A DNA stretch of 64,000 nt, taken from positions 57,626 to 121,625 of the forward strand of contig CAVVLP010000016.1 in the NCBI GenBank assembly GCA_963749115.1, read 5' to 3'. Below, piece by piece: positions 43,545 through 51,757 of the stretch. This stretch comes from SZUA-36 sp963749115 (GTDB lineage Bacteria > Pseudomonadota > Gammaproteobacteria > Xanthomonadales > SZUA-36). Each line of letters begins with the position of its first letter. The first letter of the stretch is position 1. The position numbers were made by a program, and so were the translations under genes. The notes beneath the pieces are model-generated. The model made no database searches, was not told where the DNA came from, and saw nothing but the letters and a program-made list of their open reading frames with translations.

Positions 43545-46412
43545 TCAGGCGGATTTTTTATGAATGGTCTTTTTTCGATCAAAAAGCTTGGCAAGAAAAT
43601 GTCCGGTATGTGACCCGGCAACGGTAGCCATCTGTTCGGGCGTCCCTGTTGCAGTAATTTCACCACCCCGGTCACCACCTTCCGGACCAAGGTCTATGAC
43701 CCAGTCAGCCGTTTTAATGACATCCAGGTTATGTTCAATGACCACTACGGTATTGCCGTGATCGCGTAGGCGATTCAGAACTTGAAGCAGTTGTTTGATG
43801 TCATGGAAATGTAAGCCGGTGGTCGGCTCATCCAGTATATACAGCGTCTGACCGGTATCACGTTTGGATAGTTCCTTGGCCAGTTTGATCCGTTGCGCTT
43901 CACCACCGGAGAGGGTTGTGGCACTTTGACCCAGGGTGATATATGAAAGGCCAACATCCATCAAGGTCTGTAACTTGCGCGCCACTACCGGTACCGGCGC
44001 AAAAAATTCCAACGCCTCTTCTACAGTCATACCCAGTACTTCGTGGATGTTCTTGCCTTTGTAGTGAACACCAAGAGATTCACGGTTGTAGCGCTTGCCG
44101 TGACATACATCGCAGGGCACATAGATGTCCGGCAGAAAATGCATTTCAACGCGGATCAACCCATCACCCTGGCAAGCCTCGCAACGTCCACCTTTGACAT
44201 TGAAGCTGAAACGGCCGGGCAGGTAGCCACGTGCCCGGGCCTCCTGGGTGCCTGCAAACAGCTCACGTATAGGTGTGAACAAGCCGGTATAGGTGGCGGG
44301 GTTAGAGCGTGGTGTGCGACCGATGGGAGACTGGTCGATATCGACTACCTTATCGAACAGATGCAGGTTCTCCACCTTTTTATAGGGTGCCGGCTGGGTT
44401 CTGGCCTCATATAATTCCTGGGCCACCAGGCGATGCAGGGTATCGTTGATGAGGGTCGACTTGCCTGAACCGGAAACACCGGTTACACAGGTTAATAAGC
44501 CGGCAGGAATCTCCAATGTGACATTTTTGAGGTTATTGCCGGAAGCACCAATCAACCTGAATACCCGTTGCGGGTCGGCTATTGTTCGCCTGGCCGGGGT
44601 TTCGATTTCCAATTTTCCTGAAAGGTACTGTCCGGTTAACGTCGCGCTGCAGTTGACCAGGTCTTCAGGTATGCCACTGAAAACGACTTCACCGCCGTGA
44701 ATACCTGCGCCAGGACCCATGTCAACAACGTGGTCCGCCATGCGGATGGCTTCTTCGTCATGCTCGACCACGATCACGGTATTTCCGATATCACGTAAGC
44801 GTAGCAGGGTTGATAGTAAGCGCTCATTGTCCCGCTGGTGAAGACCAATAGAAGGTTCATCAAGAATATACATCACGCCTACCAGACCGGCTCCAATCTG
44901 GCTGGCGAGCCTGATACGCTGAGCCTCACCACCGGATAAGGTGCCGGCCTTGCGGTCAAGGGTGAGGTAATCCAGACCGACGTTGACGAGAAACTGTAGT
45001 CGTTGATGGACTTCTTTAACGATTCTTCCTGCGATCGCTCCCTTGCTTCCGCTTAAGCTGAGTTCATCGAAAAACTTCAGACAGCGCAAAATGGGCCATG
45101 CAGTGACGGTCGGTAAGTTGATATCTGCAACAAAAACATGCCTGGCCTGGCGGTTCAGGCGCTGTCCCTGGCAATCAGGGCAGGGTTTTTGGGATATATA
45201 TTTGGATAGCTCTTCACGAACGATACTTGCGTCTGTTTCACGGAAGCGTTTCTCGAGGTTTGGAATAACACCAGCAAATGGGTGTCGCCGCTTCTGCGTA
45301 CCCCGTTCGCCAAAATAAGTGAACTCAATGATCTCCTCGCCACTACCGAACAGGATAACGTTACGATGTTTTTCAGACAGTTCCTCGAACGGCACCTCTA
45401 TGTCGAAGGCGTAGTGTTCAGAAAGCGCTTTGATAATCTGAAAGTAATAGGCGTTGCGACGGTCCCATCCACGCACGGCCCCGCCGGCCAGGCTTACATG
45501 GGGGTTGCTGACAACACGTTCCGGATCGAAAAACTGGGCCAAACCAAGACCGTCGCAGGTTGGACATGCACCATTCGGATTGTTGAAGGAGAACATTCGC
45601 GGTTCAATTTCCTGCAAGCTGTAGTCACAGTGAACACAGGAGTAACGGGAACTCATCAACTTTTCAGTAGCGGTGCTTACTTCACCTTTTTGCCCATCTT
45701 CCATCGGTGATAGAAGTGCCAGACCGTCAGATAGAATCAAGGCTGTTTCAAAAGATTCAGCAAGACGCTGTTTGAGGTCGGGTCGAACCTTAAACCGGTC
45801 GATAACAACCTCAATCGTGTGTTTGCGGCGTAACTCAAGCACTGGTACGTCATTGATGGAATAAACCTTGCCGTCGACACGGACACGGACGTATCCCTGG
45901 GCACGCAATTCATCAAACAACTGCGCGTGTTCACCTTTTCGGTCACGAACCACCGGTGCCAGCAGCATCATTCTTTCGCCTTCAGGAAGAGCCAGTACCT
46001 GGTCTACCATCTGGCTGATGGTCTGGGCTTCGAGCGGTTGCCCGTGGTCAGGGCAACAAGGTGTACCCACGCGTGCCCACAACAGTCGCAGGTAGTCATA
46101 AATTTCTGTGATCGTGCCGACGGTGGAGCGTGGATTGTGTGATGTTGATTTCTGTTCGATTGATATGGCGGGTGAAAGTCCCTCAATATGATCGAGATCC
46201 GGTTTTTCCATGACAGACAAAAACTGCCGGGCGTAGGCAGAAAGTGATTCTACATATCGACGCTGCCCTTCTGCGTAAATAGTGTCAAAAGCCAACGATG
46301 ACTTGCCGGAGCCTGAAAGTCCGGTAACCACGATCAGTTTGTCCCTGGGAAGATCGAGATCAATATTGGCTAAATTGTGGGTGCGGGCGCCGCGTATTTT
46401 AATGGTGTTCAT
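43545..46412 (-). CDS. uvrA: Excinuclease ABC subunit UvrA
   Basis: Damage-recognition ATPase of nucleotide excision repair, 955 residues. Two ABC modules are visible: Walker A GLSGSGKSSLAFDTIYAEGQ near residue 31 and GVSGSGKSTLINDTL near residue 650, with signatures LSGGEAQRIRLASQIG and LSGGEAQRIKLAKELS, and Cys-rich zinc sites (CPTCDGLG; CEACQGDG and CDVCHGKRYNRE). The start is the ATG at 46412 (MNTIKIRGARTHNLANIDLD); the frame extends further upstream but is not family-like. It is divergent from rplU. Confidence 0.97.
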   Translation of the reverse strand: MNTIKIRGARTHNLANIDLDLPRDKLIVVTGLSGSGKSSLAFDTIYAEGQRRYVESLSAYARQFLSVMEKPDLDHIEGLSPAISIEQKSTSHNPRSTVGTITEIYDYLRLLWARVGTPCCPDHGQPLEAQTISQMVDQVLALPEGERMMLLAPVVRDRKGEHAQLFDELRAQGYVRVRVDGKVYSINDVPVLELRRKHTIEVVIDRFKVRPDLKQRLAESFETALILSDGLALLSPMEDGQKGEVSTATEKLMSSRYSCVHCDYSLQEIEPRMFSFNNPNGACPTCDGLGLAQFFDPERVVSNPHVSLAGGAVRGWDRRNAYYFQIIKALSEHYAFDIEVPFEELSEKHRNVILFGSGEEIIEFTYFGERGTQKRRHPFAGVIPNLEKRFRETDASIVREELSKYISQKPCPDCQGQRLNRQARHVFVADINLPTVTAWPILRCLKFFDELSLSGSKGAIAGRIVKEVHQRLQFLVNVGLDYLTLDRKAGTLSGGEAQRIRLASQIGAGLVGVMYILDEPSIGLHQRDNERLLSTLLRLRDIGNTVIVVEHDEEAIRMADHVVDMGPGAGIHGGEVVFSGIPEDLVNCSATLTGQYLSGKLEIETPARRTIADPQRVFRLIGASGNNLKNVTLEIPAGLLTCVTGVSGSGKSTLINDTLHRLVAQELYEARTQPAPYKKVENLHLFDKVVDIDQSPIGRTPRSNPATYTGLFTPIRELFAGTQEARARGYLPGRFSFNVKGGRCEACQGDGLIRVEMHFLPDIYVPCDVCHGKRYNRESLGVHYKGKNIHEVLGMTVEEALEFFAPVPVVARKLQTLMDVGLSYITLGQSATTLSGGEAQRIKLAKELSKRDTGQTLYILDEPTTGLHFHDIKQLLQVLNRLRDHGNTVVVIEHNLDVIKTADWVIDLGPEGGDRGGEITATGTPEQMATVAGSHTGHFLAKLFDRKKTIHKKSA

Positions 46413-46601
46413 GAATAATGCCGAAACGATTTCCAACCATGTACTATACCCCCCTTTTGCAATGAAAGTGGATCTTATGTAATGAAGAAGGTGAGGGCGG
46501 GTCTGAAAAGGCCACAGATGGTGGTATCCGTATCGCAACTGTTGAGTCGTCCTCAAATCAATTCGTTTTAAAAGCAACATCAAATAGATTGATTATTAGC
46601 G

Positions 46602-46640
46602 TTGACAATGGTTGACCGGACACCATAAAACCGCTAATAT
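46602..46640 (+). promoter_or_regulatory. Promoter of rplU-rpmA
   Basis: TTGACC (46612-46617) and TAATAT (46635-46640) are separated by 17 bp, a near-consensus sigma-70 promoter. A second TTGACA box (46602-46607) lies 10 bp upstream and could pair with ATAAAA (46625-46630). The rplU ATG is 44 bp beyond the -10. Confidence 0.75.
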
Positions 46641-46683
46641 TCTCGCCCTTTTGTAGGGCTCTTCCGAACTCGGGGCATTAACC

Positions 46684-47211
46684 ATGTACGCAGTATTCGC
46701 AACCGGTGGCAAGCAGTATCGTGCTATCACTGGAGATATATTAAAAATTGAAAAACTTGACGCTGAAAAAGGTGCCACGGTCAAACTCGACCAGGTGCTG
46801 ATGGTAGGTGAAGGTGAAGACGTTAAGGTCGGAACTCCTTACCTGAAAGGCGGAACAGTCACAGCCACGGTCGTCGAGCACGGTCGTGGGGATAAAATTC
46901 GGATCATAAAATTCAAACGTCGTAAGCACCATATGAAAAAAATGGGGCATCGGCAGGATTTTACCCGAATTGAAATTACTGGCATTGCTGCTTCAGTGCC
47001 AAAAAAGAAGGTATCCGAAGCCAAGGCCGAAAAGCCTGTATCCAAAGCCAAGGCCGAAAAGCCGGTATCAGCTAACCGAAAAGCCGCCAAAGCTAAAGCC
47101 GAGAAGCCGGTATCCAAAGCTAAAGCCGAGAAGCCGGTATCCAAGGCCAAGGCCGAAAAGCCTAAAGCTGTGACACCTGAAGTTGAAGCCACTAGCGAAG
47201 CTAAAAAGTAG
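46684..47211 (+). CDS. rplU: 50S ribosomal protein L21 with long repetitive C-terminal tail
   Basis: Ribosomal protein L21. The first ~103 residues are standard (MYAVFATGGKQYRAITGDIL ... KFKRRKHHMKKMGHRQDFTR). The protein then runs on for about 72 residues made of a near-perfect AKAEKPVSK repeat (five AKAEKP units), ending EVEATSEAKK, so it is 175 residues rather than the usual ~103. The repeat is mirrored at DNA level, suggesting slippage expansion. The tail is Lys/Ala/Pro rich like eukaryotic H1-type tails and probably disordered and surface-exposed. It heads rplU-rpmA. Confidence 0.97.
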   Translation: MYAVFATGGKQYRAITGDILKIEKLDAEKGATVKLDQVLMVGEGEDVKVGTPYLKGGTVTATVVEHGRGDKIRIIKFKRRKHHMKKMGHRQDFTRIEITGIAASVPKKKVSEAKAEKPVSKAKAEKPVSANRKAAKAKAEKPVSKAKAEKPVSKAKAEKPKAVTPEVEATSEAKK

Positions 47212-47223
47212 AGGAGTTGAATC

Positions 47224-47487
47224 ATGGCACATAAGAAAGCAGGTGGTAGTACGCGCAATGGTCGCGATTCCAACCCCAAATATCTGGGTGTAAAACGTTA
47301 CGGTGGTGAGGCCGTTGTGGCGGGTAACATCCTGGTCCGTCAACGTGGAACCCAGTTTCACGCCGGTGAAAACGTGGGTGTAGGTCGCGATCACACACTG
47401 TTTGCATTAAGTGACGGTAAAGTGGAATTCAAGAAACGTGGATTACCCAAACGCAGATTTATCAGCGTGGTGACGGCAGAAGCCTGA
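47224..47487 (+). CDS. rpmA: 50S ribosomal protein L27
   Basis: Ribosomal protein near the peptidyl-transferase centre. The 87-residue protein begins MAHKKAGGSTRNGRDSNPKY, the full L27 signature with N-terminal tail intact, and contains GNILVRQRGTQFHAGENVG. GAGGAG precedes the ATG. It is 12 bp downstream of rplU. Confidence 0.98.
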   Translation: MAHKKAGGSTRNGRDSNPKYLGVKRYGGEAVVAGNILVRQRGTQFHAGENVGVGRDHTLFALSDGKVEFKKRGLPKRRFISVVTAEA

Positions 47488-47512
47488 AAAACCAAACTGA
47501 GACTGAGAGTAG

Positions 47513-47540
47513 AAAACCCTGCCAAGGCAGGGTTTTTTTA
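47513..47540 (+). terminator. Rho-independent terminator after rpmA
   Basis: AACCCTGCC and GGCAGGGTT form a tight stem followed by seven T, 25 bp after the rpmA stop and before obgE. Confidence 0.9.
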
Positions 47541-47598
47541 TGTTCGGTTTATAATAATCAACCCACGTATGACCCAGACCGTACAGGAATAAGCCACT

Positions 47599-48663
47599 AT
47601 GAAATTTGTTGATGAAGCATCCATTCATGTAACTGCCGGTAAAGGCGGTGATGGTTCGGCATCATTTCGCAGGGAAAAGTATATTCAATACGGTGGGCCT
47701 GACGGTGGCGATGGCGGCGATGGCGGCAGTGTGTACCTGGAAGGCGATTCCGGTCTGAACACCCTGGTCGATTTTCGGCACCGGCGGATATACAAAGCAG
47801 AAAACGGTGTGCAGGGTAAAGGGCAGCAATGCTACGGGAAAAAAGGCGAAGACATCTACATTCGTGTGCCATTGGGCACAATTGTGATCGATGAGGTGAA
47901 TGAAATTGTGCTGGGGGATGTAACCGAACATGGTCAGCACCTGTTGGTCGCCCGTGGCGGTCGCGGCGGCTTGGGTAACGTACACTTTAAAAGCTCAACC
48001 AACCGGGCGCCGCGCAAGTTTATTCCAGGTGCGCCTGGAGAAGATATCCAGTTACACCTGGAGATGAAGGTGCTTGCCGATATCGGTTTACTTGGTTTTC
48101 CGAATGCCGGTAAATCAACTCTTATCAGCACGGTTTCAGCCGCCCGACCGAAGGTTGCAGATTATCCATTTACCACCTTGTATCCGAATCTCGGCGTGGT
48201 TCGCGTGGGTTTTGACAGCAGTTTTGTCATCGCTGACATTCCCGGATTGATCGAGGGTGCCGCTGAAGGTGCCGGTTTGGGTGTGCAGTTCCTCAAGCAC
48301 CTGCAGCGAACAAAATTATTGCTGCACCTGGTGGAGATTGCGCCTTTGGATGAAGTTCCACCCGCCGAAGCGATCCGTAAACTGGAGCAGGAACTGGTCA
48401 ATTTTGACAAGGATCTCGGTAATAAACCCCGGTGGCTGGTATTTACCAAGATTGATATCCTTGATAAGGCAGAGGCGGAAGCTATTGCCAAGGGGGTTGT
48501 GGAGGAATTGAAGTGGACAGCACCGTGGTTCATGATTTCTTCGGTTACCCAAGCCGGTACCGGTGAACTGGTGCAGAGTATCGGAAGGGCCCTGGATGAA
48601 ATGAAAGAACTCGAGTCGGAACAGGAAAAGCAATGGGAGCCTTTGCCTGACAGTGAAAGCTGA
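47599..48663 (+). CDS. obgE: GTPase Obg/CgtA
   Basis: Essential ribosome-associated GTPase, 354 residues. The N-terminal Gly-rich Obg fold has VTAGKGGDGSASFRREK and GGPDGGDGGDGGSVYLEGD; the G domain has G1 GFPNAGKSTLI near residue 166, G3 DIPGLIEGAAEGAGLG near residue 213 and G4 FTKIDILD. It follows rpmA in the normal rplU-rpmA-obgE order. Confidence 0.97.
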   Translation: MKFVDEASIHVTAGKGGDGSASFRREKYIQYGGPDGGDGGDGGSVYLEGDSGLNTLVDFRHRRIYKAENGVQGKGQQCYGKKGEDIYIRVPLGTIVIDEVNEIVLGDVTEHGQHLLVARGGRGGLGNVHFKSSTNRAPRKFIPGAPGEDIQLHLEMKVLADIGLLGFPNAGKSTLISTVSAARPKVADYPFTTLYPNLGVVRVGFDSSFVIADIPGLIEGAAEGAGLGVQFLKHLQRTKLLLHLVEIAPLDEVPPAEAIRKLEQELVNFDKDLGNKPRWLVFTKIDILDKAEAEAIAKGVVEELKWTAPWFMISSVTQAGTGELVQSIGRALDEMKELESEQEKQWEPLPDSES

Positions 48664-48691
48664 CTACCAGGATTGCCTTTTTATGGACATT

Positions 48692-48722
48692 AAAAAGCCC
48701 TGTTTCATGACAGGGCTTTTTA
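48692..48722. terminator. Bidirectional terminator between obgE and rpsT
   Basis: AAAAAGCCCTG and CAGGGCTTTTT form an 11-bp stem with A/T runs on both sides, so it can end transcription of obgE on the plus strand and rpsT on the minus strand. Confidence 0.93.
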
Positions 48723-48774
48723 GTAATCTTCGTCCATTAGCTTAATTCATTGAAAATGAACCAAACCGGGTGGA

Positions 48775-49035
48775 TTACATATCGCGAACGTGTTTGTTCA
48801 AGCGTGATTTATGACGTGCTGCCTTGTTAAGGTGCATCAGGCCCTTGGACACCGAGCGGTCAATGGCAGGAACAGCAGCCTTATAGGCTTCTTCAGCTGC
48901 GCTTTTGTCGCCGGACTCAATCGCCGCAAGAACTTTTTTGATAGTTGTGCGTACGTGCGAGCGTTGGCTGGCATTACGCAAACGATGTTTTTCGGCCTGA
49001 CGTGCACGCTTGCGTGCTGATAAACTGTTAGCCAA
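48775..49035 (-). CDS. rpsT: 30S ribosomal protein S20
   Basis: Small-subunit protein of 86 residues. The TTG at 49035 gives MANSLSARKRARQAEKHRLR, the standard S20 N-terminus, with GGAGAT 5-10 bp upstream. A TTG/UUG start for S20 is also found in E. coli, where it limits expression. The frame continues upstream, but that extension is not S20-like. The C-terminus is HLNKAARHKSRLNKHVRD. Confidence 0.96.
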   Translation of the reverse strand: MANSLSARKRARQAEKHRLRNASQRSHVRTTIKKVLAAIESGDKSAAEEAYKAAVPAIDRSVSKGLMHLNKAARHKSRLNKHVRDM

Positions 49036-49166
49036 GGTAAATCTCCATAAATACAGGTTCAGAATATAGCCGCGCATTGTCGTATTTTTTGTGCGTGGGG
49101 TCAATCATTTAACTGGTAATTTCTTATGATTCTTGGGTCAAGACAGGTTTCAGGGTTCGGAAACGC

Positions 49167-50726
49167 ATGAAACTGCTGAAATCGACAGCAACGGTTGGCT
49201 CTGCAACCTTGCTCTCCCGCATTCTGGGTTTTGTCCGTGATGTTGTGCTGGCCAAGATGTTCGGTGCCAGCGGCGAAACCGATGCCTTTTTCCTGGCTTT
49301 CAGAATACCCAATTTCATGCGCCGCCTGTTTGCCGAAGGGTCGTTTTCACTCGCCTTTGTACCGGTTCTGTCCGAGTACAAGGCCACCGGCGACCGGCAG
49401 GCATTGCGTGATCTGATCGACCACGTTACGGGCACCCTGGCTGCGATCTTGCTTGTTTTAACTGCAGTCGGCGTATTCGCTGCACCGCTGGTATTGTCGA
49501 TATTCGCTCCCGGTTGGGTGGCTGATGACCGGCCCGAATTTAACCTGTCCGCCGGCATGTTACGGATCACGTTTCCGTATATCATGCTGATCTCCCTGAC
49601 GGCGCTGGCAGGTGGAATACTCAATACTTTCGGGCGGTTTTTAGTCCCGGCATTAACACCAATATTGCTCAATCTTTCCCTGATTGCCTCCGCGCTGTTA
49701 TTGGCAGGCCATCTTGAAGTGCCGGTCACTGCACTCGCCTGGGGTGTGTTGGCGGCCGGTTTCGCCCAGTTGCTGATCCAGGTTCCGGCACTCATGCGCC
49801 TGGGGTTGATGCCGCGTCCACGCTGGGGGTGGCGTCATTCAGGTGTCCGTCGCATCATTAAATTAATGATCCCGACCCTGTTCGGCTCGTCGGTGGCACA
49901 GGTCAATTTGCTGTTCGACAGCATTATTGCGACATTCCTGGTCACCGGAAGTGTGTCCTGGTTGTATTACTCAGACCGCTTACTGGAATTTCCGCTCGGT
50001 GTCTTGGGTATTGCGCTGGCAACCGTCATTCTTCCCAACCTGTCCCAAAAGCACGCAAAGGCAAGTACTGCAGAATTTTCAGCGACACTCGACTGGGCCT
50101 TGCGTCTGGCAGTGATCATCACGGTGCCTGCTGCCGTGGGCTTGATTATCCTCGCCGCGCCCATTCTGATTACGCTGTTTCAGTATGATGCGTTCCAGTT
50201 GGATGATGTGCGTATGTCGTCCTATAGCCTGATCGCGTATTCAGCGGGTTTACCCGCCTTTATCGCAGTCAAGGTGCTGGCGCCCGGCTATTACGCGCGT
50301 CAGGACACCAAAACACCGGTCAAGATAGCGATTGCAGCCATGGTGACAAATATGGTTTTGAACCTGATATTTGTGGGTTTGCTTCTATTCCAGGGCTTTG
50401 AAGGGCCACATGCCGGTCTGGCACTGGCCAGTTCGGTTGCGGCCTATCTGAACGCGGGCCTGCTATTTCGTGGCCTCAGGAAACGCGAGGTATACACACC
50501 CGAGCGTGGTTGGCTCAGGGTGTGGATAGCCGTCATTCTGGCATGTGCGGCCATGGGTTCATTGCTGTTTTTTATGACACACGATATCGAAAGCTGGCAC
50601 CAGGCAACGGTATATTTGAGGGTTAAAAACCTCAGCCTGAGTATTATTTTTGGTGTAGTTATCTATGTTTTCACCGGCATGGTAATGGGTCTGAAGCCCC
50701 GTGACCTTTCACGGGGTGCAAAATAG
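49167..50726 (+). CDS. murJ: Lipid II flippase MurJ
   Basis: Flips lipid II across the inner membrane for peptidoglycan synthesis. The 519-residue protein begins KLLKSTATVGSATLLSRILG, has the MurJ signature AFFLAFRIPNFMRRLFAEGS near residue 40 and about 14 membrane helices; later KVLAPGYYARQDTKTPVKIA is typical. The final codons contain a perfect 8-bp hairpin (50697-50716). It precedes ribF as in many gammaproteobacteria. Confidence 0.96.
   Translation: MKLLKSTATVGSATLLSRILGFVRDVVLAKMFGASGETDAFFLAFRIPNFMRRLFAEGSFSLAFVPVLSEYKATGDRQALRDLIDHVTGTLAAILLVLTAVGVFAAPLVLSIFAPGWVADDRPEFNLSAGMLRITFPYIMLISLTALAGGILNTFGRFLVPALTPILLNLSLIASALLLAGHLEVPVTALAWGVLAAGFAQLLIQVPALMRLGLMPRPRWGWRHSGVRRIIKLMIPTLFGSSVAQVNLLFDSIIATFLVTGSVSWLYYSDRLLEFPLGVLGIALATVILPNLSQKHAKASTAEFSATLDWALRLAVIITVPAAVGLIILAAPILITLFQYDAFQLDDVRMSSYSLIAYSAGLPAFIAVKVLAPGYYARQDTKTPVKIAIAAMVTNMVLNLIFVGLLLFQGFEGPHAGLALASSVAAYLNAGLLFRGLRKREVYTPERGWLRVWIAVILACAAMGSLLFFMTHDIESWHQATVYLRVKNLSLSIIFGVVIYVFTGMVMGLKPRDLSRGAK
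50697..50716 (+). other. Hairpin at the 3' end of murJ
   Basis: CCCCGTGA (50697-50704), four bases, then TCACGGGG (50709-50716) form a perfect stem overlapping the last codons of murJ. No T-run follows, so it is at most an attenuator or RNA-stability element before ribF. Confidence 0.4.
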
Positions 50727-50802
50727 CTCAATCTTTTGTCAAATTCACGTGCCCAATTACTTGCGCCTGCTATAATTCGCTGCTTTGTGAACAGGCATAT
50801 TT

Positions 50803-51733
50803 ATGCGGGTAATCAGGGACAATCCGGGCAGGCAGTTGTTACGGTTCCTCGGTCGTAACCATCGGTAACTTTGATGGCTTTCACCTTGGACACCAGGCAC
50901 TGATCCGGCTTTGTGAATCACTGGCTGAAAGCGGGCATTCGATTGCAGTAGTAACATTCGAGCCTTTACCCATGGCCTGGTTCCGGCCGGATGCCGCGCC
51001 GGCGCGCCTGATGTCGGTGCGCCAGAAGCTTGAATACCTTACGGATGAGGATATAGACCTCGTCTGGTTGATGCGTTTTAATCAGGCCCTGGCAGGTATG
51101 GATGCGGATAGCTTTGTCCAGTCGGTTCTTGTAAATACGCTGGCGGCAAAACATGTGGTTGTGGGTCAGGACTTTCATTACGGCAAGGGCAGGCTGGGCG
51201 ATACCGAAACATTACGCCGGTCAGGAAAGAAGCTGGGTTTCGAGGTACATGTGGTTCCGATGGTCGATATTGAAGGTTACCGGGCCTCAAGTTCCAGCAT
51301 ACGTGACAGTCTCGGTGCTGGTGATCTGGAACAGGCAAGGCGCTTGCTGGGCCGGCCATTCAGGATGCTTGGCAAGATCATCCCGGGCCGTCAGCTGGGT
51401 CGCCAGTTAGGGTACCCGACGGCTAATATTCGCCTGGCAACCTCACCCAGTCCGTTAATGGGTGTGTTTGCGATAAGAGCCCGTTGGGATGACCATGGTT
51501 GGCACGATGGCGTCGCGAACCTTGGCACACGTCCCGCAGTGGGGGGTGAAGGGTTCCTGATAGAGGCGCATTTGTTTGATTTTGGCGGCGATTTGTACGG
51601 CCGGACACTGGAAGTGGAGTTTATAAAGAAGCTCCGCGATGAAACACATTTTGAAGATATTGATGACCTCGTTGTGCAAATGCGGGAAGATGAGCAGCAG
51701 GCGAGAATTTGCCTGACACAAACTGAAAACTGA
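50803..51733 (+). CDS. ribF: Bifunctional riboflavin kinase/FAD synthetase RibF, frame broken by +1 shift
   Basis: Makes FMN and FAD. From the ATG at 50803 the frame reads MRVIRDNPGRQLLR and then breaks at about 50849, where CGGTTCCTCGG has one extra base; skipping it gives SSVVTIGNFDGFHLGHQALI, the nucleotidyltransferase signature. The rest is intact, with SSSIRDSLGAGDLEQARRLL and the kinase motif GRQLGYPTANIRLA. Joined length is about 309 residues. It lies between murJ and ileS, the standard gammaproteobacterial position. Confidence 0.92.
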
Positions 51734-51757
51734 AAAGCGAAAAAAGTACAGATAAGC

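Noticed and set aside
46970..47279. Overlapping frames on both strands in the 3' part of rplU
   Set aside because: They are shadows of the AKAEKP repeat; the L21 frame explains the sequence.
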